From NCBI RefSeq assembly GCF_000374865.1, contig NZ_KB895461.1:101657-165656 (forward strand): a stretch of 64,000 bases of DNA, given 5' to 3'. This DNA comes from Arthrobacter sp. 135MFCol5.1 (GTDB lineage: Bacteria > Actinomycetota > Actinomycetes > Actinomycetales > Micrococcaceae). Shown here piece by piece: positions 16,549 to 25,378 of the stretch. Below the pieces are notes generated by a model that was not told the origin of the DNA, ran no database searches, and saw only the letters and a list, made by a program, of their open reading frames with translations. Each line of letters opens with the position of its first letter. Positions within the stretch are counted from its first letter, which is position 1. The translations under genes and the position numbers were made by a program.

Positions 16549-17901
16549 GTGCCAATAGATCCCTCATCCGCCGCCACGGCCCCTCCCCGGAGCCATTCCC
16601 GGGAGATACTCCGCCTCGCCGTGCCAGCCTTTGGAGCGCTGGTTGCCGAGCCGCTCTTCCTGCTGGCGGATTCGGCCATCGTAGGGCACCTCGGCGTTCC
16701 CCAGCTCGCAGGCGTGGGCCTGGCCTCGGCGGTGCTGCAGACCGTCGTCGGACTCATGGTGTTCCTTGCCTACTCAACCACCCCCGCCGTGGCCCGCGCC
16801 CTTGGCCAGGGCCAGGTGGGGAAGGCCTTGGCGGCCGGGCGCGACGGCGCCTGGCTGGCGCTGCTGCTGGGCCTGCTGCTGGCCGTGGCTGGATTCATCG
16901 CCGCGGAACCGCTCATCGGCCTGCTCGGCGCCGACGGCAGCGTGCGCAGCTTTGCCATCGACTACTTCCGCTGGTCCATGCCCGGACTCGTGGCCATGCT
17001 GCTGGTCTTCGCCGGGACCGGTGTGCTGCGCGGGTTGCAGGACACCAGGACGCCGCTGGTGGTGGCCACCGCGGGGTTCGGCGTGAATATCGTCCTGAAT
17101 GTGTGGCTGGTGTACGGGCTGGGGTTGTCCGTGGTGGGTTCGGCGATGGGCACCAGCCTGGCGCAATGGGCCATGGCCGCCGTCTACCTGGTGATGGTGC
17201 GCAGGTACGCGGTCCGCCAGGGCGTCCCCCTGGTGCCCAGCTGGCGGGGCATCCGGAGCATGGCGCGCGTCGGGTCCTGGCTGATGCTGCGCACCCTCAG
17301 CCTGCGTGCGGCGATCCTGGCCACCGTGGTGGTGGTGACGGCGCAGGGTGAGGTCAACCTTGCCGCGCACCAGTTGGCCATGACCATCTTTTCCTTCCTG
17401 GCGTTCGCGCTGGATGCCTTGGCCATTGCCGCCCAAGCGCTGATCGGCAAGGAACTGGGCGCCTCCAATGCGGCCAAGGCCCGGGAGTTGACCAAGACCA
17501 TGGTCCGTTGGGGAGCGGGGTTCGGGGTGGTGACGGGCGTGCTGCTCGCGGCGGTGGCCCCCTGGGTGGGGATCTTGTTCACCCCTGATGCCCGCGTGCA
17601 GTCGGTGCTCGCCGTTGCCCTGTGGGTGCTGGCCGCGGGCCAGCCCATCGCCGGATATGTCTTCGTCCTGGACGGGGTGCTGATCGGTGCCGGCGACGCC
17701 CGCTACCTGGCGCTGGCCGGCGTGGTGAACCTTGCTGCCTACCTGCCGCTGCTGGCGGCGGTGGCGCTCTCCGGTGGCCCGGGCGCTGCCGGGCTGGGGT
17801 GGCTGTGGGCTGCTTTCGCCCTGGGTTATATGGCGGCGCGCGCCGTCACCCTCGGACTGCGCGCCCGTTCAGACCGCTGGATGGTGCTTGGTCCAGCCTG
17901 A
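16549..17901 (+). CDS. MATE family efflux transporter (DinF-like)
   Basis: The 450-residue membrane protein has about 12 helices in two homologous halves. The N-terminal half shows the MATE pattern (RLAVPAFGALVAEPLFLLADSAIVGHLG) and GLQDTRTPLVV, as in the DinF subgroup of Na+ or H+ coupled multidrug exporters. The start is GTG 16549 with no clear Shine-Dalgarno, possibly leaderless. It precedes an HdeD-like gene by 55 bases. Substrate is unknown. Confidence 0.93.
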   Translation: MPIDPSSAATAPPRSHSREILRLAVPAFGALVAEPLFLLADSAIVGHLGVPQLAGVGLASAVLQTVVGLMVFLAYSTTPAVARALGQGQVGKALAAGRDGAWLALLLGLLLAVAGFIAAEPLIGLLGADGSVRSFAIDYFRWSMPGLVAMLLVFAGTGVLRGLQDTRTPLVVATAGFGVNIVLNVWLVYGLGLSVVGSAMGTSLAQWAMAAVYLVMVRRYAVRQGVPLVPSWRGIRSMARVGSWLMLRTLSLRAAILATVVVVTAQGEVNLAAHQLAMTIFSFLAFALDALAIAAQALIGKELGASNAAKARELTKTMVRWGAGFGVVTGVLLAAVAPWVGILFTPDARVQSVLAVALWVLAAGQPIAGYVFVLDGVLIGAGDARYLALAGVVNLAAYLPLLAAVALSGGPGAAGLGWLWAAFALGYMAARAVTLGLRARSDRWMVLGPA

Positions 17902-17956
17902 ATATCGGCTGCGGGGTCCGGTTCTACCTTCCAGCTGCCCCCACTAAACTGGACCG

Positions 17957-18547
17957 GTGACGCAACCATCGACTCCCGCGGGCGCAGTTCCCGGAACCTC
18001 ACCCCGCCCTGAACTCTGGAAGCCAATCCTGCTCCGTTCCGTGGTGGCGCTGGTGTTCGGCGCCGTAACGGTCTTCTGGACCTCCCCCTCCGTTGAGGTC
18101 ATGGGCTGGGCGGGAGGACTCTACCTGCTGGCCGCCGGCGTCGTGTCCCTGCAAGCCATCCCGGCCGCCGGGTTTGCCCGGAACTCGGCTCCCGGCAAGC
18201 TGCTGTCCGCAGCGGGGTCGGCGCTTGCCGGCGCCGGTGTGGCGGTGATCCTGCTGCACAGCGACCTGCTGTTTGGTGTCATTGCCGCCTTGGGTCTCGG
18301 CGTGGCCGGGGTTCTTGAGCTGGCGTGCGGCCTGCGGCATCGGGGGCGGCACGTCCTGGCACGGGACTGGATCGCATCCGGGGCGATCGGGATTGGCACG
18401 GCAGTGCTGCTGCCGTTCTTCATCAACCTTGGTGCCCATGCGCTGCTGGGCGTGGCCGGCGGTGGCGCGATTATTTCGGGTGTGCTGTGGGTGCTTTCCG
18501 GCCTGACGCTGCGCCACGATGCCCGCGCCGGTGCCGTCAAGCCGTAA
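17957..18547 (+). CDS. HdeD-like (DUF308) membrane protein
   Basis: The 196-residue protein has six hydrophobic helices arranged as three similar pairs, typical of HdeD/DUF308 (SVVALVFGAVTVFW; AALGLGVAGVLEL; SGAIGIGTAVLLPF). HdeD is linked to acid resistance in E. coli, but actinobacterial members are uncharacterised. The start is GTG 17957 without a strong ribosome-binding site. It is likely cotranscribed with the upstream MATE gene. Confidence 0.82.
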   Translation: MTQPSTPAGAVPGTSPRPELWKPILLRSVVALVFGAVTVFWTSPSVEVMGWAGGLYLLAAGVVSLQAIPAAGFARNSAPGKLLSAAGSALAGAGVAVILLHSDLLFGVIAALGLGVAGVLELACGLRHRGRHVLARDWIASGAIGIGTAVLLPFFINLGAHALLGVAGGGAIISGVLWVLSGLTLRHDARAGAVKP

Positions 18548-18647
18548 ACTAGGAAGAGCGCCCTTCTACTAGTTGTAGAAATTTTGGTGCTACACCGCAA
18601 TTCGTGAAACCAGGCCGGCCGCGTGCCGCCTGCAGGGAGGAACCACA

Positions 18648-19001
18648 GTGGCTGACCAGCATCCAGGAAAACCGCGCAAGCTGCGGACCTCGGTGAAGGG
18701 GCCGCTGATGTTCTCGGCGTTCTGGGCCGTCGTCGCTTTCGTTGCCGTGCTGATCTTCGCTTCCGGCGGCAGTGCGCGCGCGCCCCGCTTCGATCTCGCC
18801 TTCACCGCAGCCGGCATCGCCTTCATCGTCACCCTGGTGGTGGCCGCCATGTTGTCCATGAGCTACAAGGAAAACGCCGAACACCTCGGCAAGGGATCCG
18901 GCGTGAACCTCAGTTCCGCGCCCAAGCCCGGCCATGGTTTCGGTACGCCCACCAGCCAGGACCCCGAGGACGACACGGGCGGCACCCGGCACCAGGGATA
19001 G
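18648..19001 (+). CDS. small two-TM membrane protein, unknown function
   Basis: The 117-residue protein has two transmembrane helices (about 20-43 and 55-78) and a hydrophilic, Gly/Pro/Asp-rich C-terminal tail of about 40 residues. GGGAGG lies 7 bases before GTG 18648. I do not recognise a family. It sits 100 bases after the HdeD-like gene and ends 19 bases before the convergent CGNR gene. Confidence 0.78.
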   Translation: MADQHPGKPRKLRTSVKGPLMFSAFWAVVAFVAVLIFASGGSARAPRFDLAFTAAGIAFIVTLVVAAMLSMSYKENAEHLGKGSGVNLSSAPKPGHGFGTPTSQDPEDDTGGTRHQG

Positions 19002-19020
19002 GCACGCTGCGGCGGAACGC

Positions 19021-19566
19021 CTAACCCGCCGCTGCCTGCCTGGCACGGTAGGCGGCAACGTGTGCACGGTTGGCGCAGTTGCCGGTATCGCAGTACCGCT
19101 TGGAGCGGTTCCGGCTCAGGTCCAGGGCGGCAGCATCGCAGTCCTCCGATTCGCATGTCCGCAGGCGGTCCATTTCCTTGCTGCGGATCACATCCGCCAA
19201 GGCCATGGCCGCCTCGGTGCTCATCCTGTCCGCCAGCGGGGCCTCGGGAGCCGTGGCATGCAGGTGCCAGTCCCAACCGTCGTGCTTCATCAGCTGCGGG
19301 AGGGCGTTGGCGTCCCGCAACAGCCGGTTGACGGTGTCCACGGCGGCGTCCTCGCCCGCTGTCCACACCCCTGCCAGTAAGCCCCGCAACTGCCGGACGC
19401 TCTGCAATTCCGCGGCGTCCCGTGTCCTCGCCCCGGAAAAGCCCTCAGCTGCCAGGAAGCTGTCCAGGTCCCCGACCGAGGCCAACCCTTCCCTGCCATT
19501 CGCGGCCGTATTGATGAGGTTCACCACCGTGCGGAGGGCCACCTCCGTGTCAGGGGCGAAAACCAT
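19021..19566 (-). CDS. CGNR zinc-finger (ABATE domain) transcriptional regulator
   Basis: The 181-residue protein has an N-terminal ABATE-type helical domain and a C-terminal zinc finger with cysteines in CESEDCD and YCDTGNCANRAHVAAYRAR. This is the CGNR pattern, with CANR here in place of the namesake CGNR. AAGGAG lies 5 bases before the ATG. It is divergent from an EamA transporter, a common genomic pairing, so it probably regulates that gene; a short inverted repeat (ACAGT and ACTGT, 19578-19598) in the shared spacer could be its operator. Confidence 0.9.
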   Translation of the reverse strand: MVFAPDTEVALRTVVNLINTAANGREGLASVGDLDSFLAAEGFSGARTRDAAELQSVRQLRGLLAGVWTAGEDAAVDTVNRLLRDANALPQLMKHDGWDWHLHATAPEAPLADRMSTEAAMALADVIRSKEMDRLRTCESEDCDAAALDLSRNRSKRYCDTGNCANRAHVAAYRARQAAAG

Positions 19567-19637
19567 GTTGACTCCTTACAGTGCGGAAGCGTACTGTCAT
19601 GACCATTACCCCACTTTACTCCTGACAGGAGGCGACG

Positions 19638-20672
19638 GTGCCTGCCGCCACGAACCACACTCACCCCCAAGCGCCCTTCAGGCGGCCCGGCTTCCTCGCC
19701 TCCGGGCTTGGCATCGCGCTTTTTTCCTCCGCTGTCTTCGGCCTGTCCGGGTCCTTTGCCAAAGCGCTCCTCGAAACAGGCTGGTCCCCCGGGGCGGCCG
19801 TCACCGCCCGGCTGACGGGCGCCGCGCTGATCCTCGCCCTGCCGGCAGTCTCCGCGCTGAAGGGCCGCTGGCACCAGTTGCGGGACAACTGGCTCACCAT
19901 TGGGCTGTTCGGGCTGATCGGGGTTGCGGCCTGCCAGCTGTTCTACTTCAACGCCGTGGCCCGGCTGTCCGTCGGGGTTGCGCTGCTGCTCGAATACCTT
20001 GCCCCGGTGATCATCGTCCTATGGCTCTGGGCCGCAAGCCGGCGGCGCCCCCGGGTGCTGACCTCCGTCGGGACGCTGCTCTCCCTGGCCGGGCTGATAC
20101 TGGTCCTTGACCTCACCGGCGCCGTCAAGGTTGATCTGGCAGGCGTCCTGTGGGGCATGGCGGCCGCCGTCTGCCTGGCCATCTACTTCTTCATCACCGC
20201 AAAGGACAACGACACCCTGCCGCCCATCGTCCTGGCCTCGGGCGGACTCCTGGTGGGTGCAGCCGTCATGTGGCTGGCGGGTGCCACGGGCGTGCTCCCC
20301 ATGGCATTCAGCACGGCGGACACCCGCCTGGGCCCCTGGACCATGCCATGGTGGGGGCCGCTGGCGGGTTTGGTGGTGCTGGCCACTGTCCTGGCCTACA
20401 CCTCAGGCATCATGGCGGCCCGGGCCCTGGGCTCCAAAGTGGCATCTTTCGTGTCGCTGACCGAGGTGCTGTTCGCCGTCGTCTGGGCGTGGCTGCTGCT
20501 GGGCGAGCTGCCGGGCGCCATCCAGCTGCTGGGCGGCGTGCTGATCGTCGGCGGCGTCATCCTGGTGCGGCTCGACGAGCTCCGCGCCGCGGCCGCGGAC
20601 GGGGAAGCGCCCGGGGCTCCCATGCCGGCGTCGGCCCTGGAGCACGCGAACGACGTCGAACCCGTGCCGTAG
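19638..20672 (+). CDS. EamA/DMT family transporter
   Basis: The 344-residue protein has ten hydrophobic helices in two EamA repeats (about 17-150 and 165-310). The second repeat ends with the characteristic SLTEVLFAVVWAWLLLGELPGAIQLLGGVLIVGGVIL. Such drug/metabolite transporters export amino acids or other metabolites. GTG 19638 is preceded by CAGGAGG. The C-terminal 30 residues form an acidic cytoplasmic tail. It diverges from the CGNR regulator. Confidence 0.93.
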   Translation: MPAATNHTHPQAPFRRPGFLASGLGIALFSSAVFGLSGSFAKALLETGWSPGAAVTARLTGAALILALPAVSALKGRWHQLRDNWLTIGLFGLIGVAACQLFYFNAVARLSVGVALLLEYLAPVIIVLWLWAASRRRPRVLTSVGTLLSLAGLILVLDLTGAVKVDLAGVLWGMAAAVCLAIYFFITAKDNDTLPPIVLASGGLLVGAAVMWLAGATGVLPMAFSTADTRLGPWTMPWWGPLAGLVVLATVLAYTSGIMAARALGSKVASFVSLTEVLFAVVWAWLLLGELPGAIQLLGGVLIVGGVILVRLDELRAAAADGEAPGAPMPASALEHANDVEPVP

Positions 20673-20710
20673 CCGCTGCCGTCCAGGGGAACCCATGCCT
20701 TAAAGGACAA

Positions 20711-20740
20711 CGGCCCGGGCACCTTGCGGTGCCCGGGCCG
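20711..20740. terminator. bidirectional hairpin between EamA and WXG100 genes
   Basis: A perfect 13-bp GC-rich stem (20711-20723 with 20728-20740) with a TTGC loop lies between the two convergent genes. There is little T tract on either side, but the position and strength fit a shared terminator. Confidence 0.8.
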
Positions 20741-20770
20741 TCCGGGCGGCACATCGTGCCGCCCAAGGCA

Positions 20771-21037
20771 TTAGCCGTTCGAGGCCTGGCTCTGCTGCTC
20801 AGCATTTCGCTTGGCCTTGCTGCCGGCCTCTTTCAAGGCCTCGGCAACCTTGGTCAGCAGCGTGGAGTGCTGGCCATCCCATTCGCTCTTGAACTTGTCC
20901 GCGTCCGGGCCCTTCCAGTCGGTCCCGTGCAGAAGTTTGGTAAGTGTGGATTTCTGCGTCTCGATCTCGGACGCCCCTGCCTGAAGCTTGCTGCCGAGCT
21001 GGCGAAGCTGCTCAACGTCTGCACCCCAAATAGCCAT
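20771..21037 (-). CDS. WXG100 family type VII secretion target
   Basis: The 88-residue helical-hairpin protein has the central W-x-G turn (TDWKGPDADKF, about residues 41-51) and amphipathic helices on each side, matching EsxA/EsxB-like proteins in size and shape. AAGGAG precedes ATG 21037; a longer frame to 21115 has atypical composition. No EccC, EccD or partner Esx gene lies nearby, so it is an orphan. The C-terminus (SKAKRNAEQQSQASNG) does not show the usual YxxxD/E export signal. Confidence 0.88.
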   Translation of the reverse strand: MAIWGADVEQLRQLGSKLQAGASEIETQKSTLTKLLHGTDWKGPDADKFKSEWDGQHSTLLTKVAEALKEAGSKAKRNAEQQSQASNG

Positions 21038-21251
21038 CAGTTTCTCCTTGTTAGAACGTGGATCCGAACCTGGTCGGCATCCCCAGCGGCCCCCCGGCTC
21101 ATCCGGAAGATCCATTGCCTAAAACCTACCCCGGTCCGTAAAACGGTGTCGATGGGCAGCCCTGCCCATGCAGGCCTCCCCATGGCGCCGTGGCTGGATC
21201 CGGTAAAAAAAGGGGTCGATCCCAGGCGTTCGAAGAGCCTAGCATGGCGGT

Positions 21252-21524
21252 ATGTGCCGGAATATCCGAACCCTTCACAACTTTGAACCGCACGCCACGT
21301 CGGAGGAAGTCCATGCTGCCGCATTGCAGTATGTCCGCAAGATCAGCGGCAGCACCAAACCGTCCAAGGTCAACCAGGAAGCCTTTGACGATGCGGTGCA
21401 CGAGATTGCGCACATCACGCAGCACCTGCTCGACGCCCTGGTGACGCAGGCGCCGCCGAAGGACCGTGAGGCCGAAGCGGCCAAGGCCAGGGCGCGCGCG
21501 TCCGTGCGGTACGGTACCGCCTGA
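21252..21524 (+). CDS. DUF2277 family protein
   Basis: The 90-residue protein MCRNIRTLHNFEPHATSEEVHAAALQYVRKISG... matches the small DUF2277 family from memory: 'MCRNI-x-x-L-x-N-F' at the start and 'KPSK-x-N' in the middle are the conserved parts. The family has no known function. It is a single gene ending 3 bases before the convergent copA stop. Upstream sequence to 21038 (about 210 bases) holds only the divergent WXG100 promoter region. Confidence 0.88.
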   Translation: MCRNIRTLHNFEPHATSEEVHAAALQYVRKISGSTKPSKVNQEAFDDAVHEIAHITQHLLDALVTQAPPKDREAEAAKARARASVRYGTA

Positions 21525-21527
21525 GGT

Positions 21528-23795
21528 TCACTGCCCCGGTTTTCCGAAGCTGCGCAACCGCAGCGAGTTGGCAACCACCAGGACGGAGCTGGCGGCCATC
21601 GCGGCTCCGGCAACCATAGGGTTGAGCAGGCCGAAGGCCGCCACCGGGATGCCCACCGCGTTGTAGAAGAATGCCCAGAACAGGTTGGCCTTGATGGTGG
21701 CCAGGGTCTTCCGGGACAGCTCGATGGCCTGCGCCACTTGGGCCAGGTCGCTGCCCATGACGGTCAGGTCGGCGGCCTCGATGGCAACGTCGGTTCCGGA
21801 CCCCATGGCAATCCCCAGATCCGCCTGCGCCAGGGCGGCGGCGTCATTTACGCCGTCGCCGGCCATGGCCACCGTGGCACCGCCGGCCTGGAGTTTGCGC
21901 ACCGCTTCGACCTTTCCTTCGGGCAGGACGCCGGCGTGGACATCGTCCGCGGCGATGCCGACGGCGGCGGCCACCCGGGCGGCGACCGCGGCATTGTCCC
22001 CGGTCAGCAGGATGGGCCGCAGGCCCAGCGCCTTCAACCGGGCGACGGCGGCCGCGGAACCTTCCTTGACGGTGTCCCGGAGGCTGATGATTCCGGCCGG
22101 CATGCCGTCCACCGCGACGCAAACAGCCGTGGCACCGCTTTCCTCGGCGGCCATCAGGTTTACCTGCTGGGCGGGGTCCAGGATGATGCCGTTCTGCTCC
22201 AGCCAGCCGCTGCGCCCCGCCAACACAAACCTGCCCTGCACGGTTCCGGACACCCCGCCGCCCGGGGCGGAACTGAACCCTTGCACCGGCGGCAGGCCGT
22301 CGTCGTCCGTTGTGCCTGCAGGATCCAGGGCGGAAGCCGCGGCCGCAACGGCCCGGCCCACCGGGTGCTCGGAGGCGGCCTCGACGGCGCCGGCGAGCCG
22401 GAGGATTCCACCCCGGGTGAACCCGGGGAATGCCAGCACGGCGTCTACGGCCAAGGCGCCGGTGGTAACCGTGCCGGTCTTGTCCAGCAGGATGGTGTCC
22501 ACGGTGCGGGTATCCTCCAGGACCCGCGGGCCCTTGATCAACAGGCCCAGCTGCGCTCCGCGGCCGCTGCCCGCCAGCAGGCCGACCGGGGTGGCCAGGC
22601 CCAGGGCGCACGGGCAGGCAATCACCAGCACGGCGACGGCCGCCGTGAAGGCCTGTCGAAGGTGGCCGCCGTCCGCGTCCGGGCCGGCGAGCAGGAGCCA
22701 CAACACGAACGTGAGGGCGGCAATGGCCAAGACCACCGGAACGAAGACGGCGCTGATGCGGTCCGCGAGGCGGGCAATAGGTGCCTTGCCGGTCTGGGCC
22801 TGGGATACCAGGCGGGCCATCTGGGCCAGGGTGGTCTGAGACCCCACCCGGGTTGCCCGGACCAGCAGACGCCCGGAAGTGTTGATGGTGGCGCCGGTTA
22901 CGCGGCTGTCCGGGGCCACCTCCACGGGAACGGACTCGCCCGTGACCAGCGACGTGTCCACGGCGGAATCGCCCTCGATGACCACACCGTCGGTGGCGAT
23001 CTTCTCGCCCGGGCGGACCACCAGGACGTCGCCCACCTGCAGGTGGTCCGCGGGGATCTGCTGTTCGCGTCCGCCGCGCAGGACCGTGGCGTCCTTGGCG
23101 CCCAGGTTCAGCAAGGCCTGGAGCGCGCCGCCGGCCTTGTGCTTGGCGTTGGCCTCCAAGTAGCGGCCGAGGAGCAGGAAGGTGGTGACCACGGACGCCA
23201 CCTCGAAGTACAGGCCGCCGGACATGGCCTCCATGCCCGGGTGCTCCGTCATGCCGGGGTCGGCCACCAGCTGCCAGGCCGAGAAAAGGTAGGCGGCGGC
23301 GACGCCGAGCGACACCAGGGTGTCCATGGTGGATGCCAGATGCCTGGCGTTCACTGCGGCCGCGCGGTGGAAGGGCCACGCCGCCCAGGTAACCACGGGA
23401 AGCGACAGCAGGGCCGCCGCCCAGCCCCAGTTGGGGAACTGGAACGCCGGGACCATGCTCACCAGGAAGACCGGAACGGTCAGGACGGCGGCGAGGATGA
23501 GGCGGGGGCGAAGCTGTGCGGCGGCGTGTTCGACGCCGGGTTCCGCCGTGCGCGGCACGCGGACGCTCGCTGTGTACCCTGCAGCGTTGACCGTGTCCAC
23601 CAGCTGCTCGTCGGTGATGCCGTCCGGGGCCGTCACGTAGGCCTGCTCCAGCGGGAGGTTGACCGCGGCTGCCACGCCGTCGAGCTTGCCGAGTTTCTTT
23701 TCCACCCGGTTGACGCAGGAGGCGCACGTCATCCCCTGGATGTCCAGTTCCACCACGCGGGTGCCCGGCGGGTGCAGCAGTTCTTGGTGGCTCAT
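21528..23795 (-). CDS. copA: copper-exporting P1B-type ATPase
   Basis: The 755-residue protein has one N-terminal metal-binding domain (GMTCASC, Cys24 and Cys27), eight transmembrane helices, the ion-channel motif CPC (Cys394-Pro-Cys396), the phosphorylation site DKTGT (Asp438), the HP motif (SEHPVGRAV) and the GDGVND hinge. These define a Cu+ P1B-1 ATPase, which exports cytoplasmic copper. It is the last gene of csoR-copZ-copA, 28 bases after copZ. An alternative is a Ag+ ATPase, which shares all these motifs. Confidence 0.96.
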   Translation of the reverse strand: MSHQELLHPPGTRVVELDIQGMTCASCVNRVEKKLGKLDGVAAAVNLPLEQAYVTAPDGITDEQLVDTVNAAGYTASVRVPRTAEPGVEHAAAQLRPRLILAAVLTVPVFLVSMVPAFQFPNWGWAAALLSLPVVTWAAWPFHRAAAVNARHLASTMDTLVSLGVAAAYLFSAWQLVADPGMTEHPGMEAMSGGLYFEVASVVTTFLLLGRYLEANAKHKAGGALQALLNLGAKDATVLRGGREQQIPADHLQVGDVLVVRPGEKIATDGVVIEGDSAVDTSLVTGESVPVEVAPDSRVTGATINTSGRLLVRATRVGSQTTLAQMARLVSQAQTGKAPIARLADRISAVFVPVVLAIAALTFVLWLLLAGPDADGGHLRQAFTAAVAVLVIACPCALGLATPVGLLAGSGRGAQLGLLIKGPRVLEDTRTVDTILLDKTGTVTTGALAVDAVLAFPGFTRGGILRLAGAVEAASEHPVGRAVAAAASALDPAGTTDDDGLPPVQGFSSAPGGGVSGTVQGRFVLAGRSGWLEQNGIILDPAQQVNLMAAEESGATAVCVAVDGMPAGIISLRDTVKEGSAAAVARLKALGLRPILLTGDNAAVAARVAAAVGIAADDVHAGVLPEGKVEAVRKLQAGGATVAMAGDGVNDAAALAQADLGIAMGSGTDVAIEAADLTVMGSDLAQVAQAIELSRKTLATIKANLFWAFFYNAVGIPVAAFGLLNPMVAGAAMAASSVLVVANSLRLRSFGKPGQ

Positions 23796-23823
23796 GTCCG
23801 CTTTCCGGTATGGGAGGGGTTTT

Positions 23824-24063
23824 TCAGGCCTCGTTGGCGACCATCAGGTAGCCGGCCTCAGCCACGGCCTCCCCGAGGTCCTGGGGCGAGAGGCCGCCGC
23901 TGGACGTGATGGTCACGGTGGAGATGCCGCCGGCGTTGAGGTCCACCTTCACGGCTTGGACCCCGTCCAGGGCTTCGATTTCTTCGCTGACCGCGGATAC
24001 GCAGTGGCCGCAGGTCATGCCCGAGACACTGATGGTGGTGATGGCGGGGGAGGTGGTGCTCAT
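23824..24063 (-). CDS. copZ: copper chaperone (HMA domain)
   Basis: The 79-residue ferredoxin-like HMA protein has the Cu(I) site GMTCGHC (Cys18, Cys21) and the pattern EIEALDGVQAVKVDLNAGGISTVTI typical of CopZ. It carries copper to CopA. The gene lies between csoR and copA, 49 bases after csoR, in one operon. GGAG occurs upstream of its ATG. Confidence 0.94.
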   Translation of the reverse strand: MSTTSPAITTISVSGMTCGHCVSAVSEEIEALDGVQAVKVDLNAGGISTVTITSSGGLSPQDLGEAVAEAGYLMVANEA

Positions 24064-24112
24064 GGCGTGCTCCTTCTTTCTGGCCGGCGGTAGCCGGGGT
24101 GGGGTTCTGTGG

Positions 24113-24472
24113 TCAGCGAAGCAGGCGGCCGATGGCGTCGGCGGCTTCCTTCACCTTGGCGTCGATCGCCTCGGCGCGCGCGGCGGGGTCCGGTTCCGAG
24201 GCAGCGCCCACCACGCAATGGCCGATGTGTTCCTCGACCAGGCCCAGGCTGACGGCATGCAGGGCCTTGGTGACGGCGGAAACCTGGGTCAGGATGTCGA
24301 TGCAGTACTTGTCTTCATCCACCATGCGGGCGATGCCCCGGACCTGGCCTTCGATGCGCTTCAGGCGCCGAAGGTAGGCCTCCTTGTTCCCCGTGTACCC
24401 GTGCTGGGGCGTTTCATCGCCTGCCGGGCGGGCAGTATCCACCGCCGCGGCAGCTTCTTCGGTAGGGTTCAT
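24113..24472 (-). CDS. csoR: copper-sensing transcriptional repressor CsoR
   Basis: The 119-residue helical protein has the CsoR/RcnR core (YLRRLKRIEGQVRGIARMVDEDKYCIDILTQVSA). The Cu(I) ligands are complete as Cys57-His82-Cys86. Cu(I) binding releases it from the operator. ATG 24472 is chosen because the operator lies at 24485-24501, upstream of this codon; the in-frame start at 24508 would place the operator inside the gene. It autoregulates copZ and copA. Confidence 0.94.
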   Translation of the reverse strand: MNPTEEAAAAVDTARPAGDETPQHGYTGNKEAYLRRLKRIEGQVRGIARMVDEDKYCIDILTQVSAVTKALHAVSLGLVEEHIGHCVVGAASEPDPAARAEAIDAKVKEAADAIGRLLR

Positions 24473-24484
24473 GTACCCAAAACT

Positions 24485-24525
24485 ATACCCCGTGGGGGTA
24501 TCTGGCAAGTACCCCGTGGGGGTAT
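24485..24525. promoter_or_regulatory. tandem CsoR operators
   Basis: Two near-identical palindromes, ATACCCCGTGGGGGTAT at 24485-24501 and TACCCCGTGGGGGTA at 24510-24524, lie about 24-25 bases apart centre to centre immediately upstream of csoR. Both match the known CsoR box, a G/C-tract palindrome flanked by TA. The spacing of more than two helical turns would place two tetramers on similar faces. No promoter hexamers could be fixed with confidence. Confidence 0.92.
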
Positions 24526-24570
24526 TACTCCCCGAAGGGATTCCTGCGTGGCCGGCTGCTGAAAGGGCAC

Positions 24571-24615
24571 AAAAAAGCTCCGGAGTGCGTTATTGGGGGA
24601 TACGCACTCCGGAGC
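24571..24615 (-). terminator. terminator downstream of the USP gene
   Basis: A perfect 14-bp stem (24577-24590 with 24602-24615), which an extra A-T pair extends, is followed on the minus strand by a run of six T. It separates the universal stress gene from the copper operon. The 150 bases between it and the USP stop hold no feature that I recognise. Confidence 0.88.
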
Positions 24616-24771
24616 AGCATTTGGGCAGTTTCCCGCTTTCCACTTCCGCGGAACCGGCCTGCTTGAATCAGCTTACTGGCTGGTAGGGCACCGCGCCAGC
24701 CACGCGAATAACTACTTTCGCTTTACTTTAGGCGGTCACCCGGCGGGCTGTTTGCCTTTGGAATCCGCGGG

Positions 24772-25284
24772 TCACGGTACGTCCTCATGGGCTGGCATCC
24801 GATAGGGGACCACCAGGACGGGGCGGCTCTGGTGATGGCTGAGCCACGTGCCCGCCGAGCCGCTGAGGGCCTCCGAAAGGCGGTGCGAAAAGCCGCGCTC
24901 GGAGGTTCCCACGATGATCATCGGGGCGTCCAGTTCGGCGGCGAGCTGCCCCAGGGCGCGGGCCGGATCCCCGGCAAGCGTGCGGAGCGACCACTCCGGC
25001 GCGCCGCCGCCGGACGCCGCTTTGTCCACGGCAGCACGGATCAGGGCCTTCAGTTCGGTTGCAACGCCGCGGATGTCGCTGTCGTCGTCCGGGTGCAGGG
25101 AGAGGCGGTGGGCGGATCGGGCAGGGTCCCACTCGACCAGGTAGCTGGCCTCATCCACGTAAGCGCATACCAGGGGCGCGGCCAGTCGGGCTGAAAGGTT
25201 GGCGGCGGTCTGGAGGACCTCGGGGTGCTGTCCGGGCGTAACGCCCACCAGCAGCGGTGCACCGTCAGCGTATTCCCACGTCAT
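24772..25284 (-). CDS. universal stress protein (UspA) domain protein
   Basis: The 170-residue protein has the Usp fold with the ATP-binding pattern near the C-terminus: IIVGTSERGFSHRLSEALSGSAGTWLSHHQSRPVLVVP (G-x-x-x-x-G ... G-S ... PVLVVP). A single Usp domain is followed by a short tail. ATG 25284 is used; ATG 25293 is equally possible, while the longer frame to 25413 runs into low-quality sequence. It is monocistronic with its own terminator. Its role is in general stress survival, in unknown detail. Confidence 0.87.
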   Translation of the reverse strand: MTWEYADGAPLLVGVTPGQHPEVLQTAANLSARLAAPLVCAYVDEASYLVEWDPARSAHRLSLHPDDDSDIRGVATELKALIRAAVDKAASGGGAPEWSLRTLAGDPARALGQLAAELDAPMIIVGTSERGFSHRLSEALSGSAGTWLSHHQSRPVLVVPYRMPAHEDVP

Positions 25285-25378
25285 GCTGCCCATTGTCCGC
25301 CCGCGGGGTCCGGCGTCAACAGGTACCTTCGGCCTGTCGCATGGAGCCGTTCGCCCTGCGCTGTTGCCGGTTTCGGCG

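Noticed and set aside
21738..23909. Long open frame (723 residues) on the plus strand
   Set aside because: It is antisense to copA, a complete P-type ATPase with all motifs. The mirrored frame is Arg/Gly/His-rich low-complexity sequence, an expected result of GC-rich codon use.
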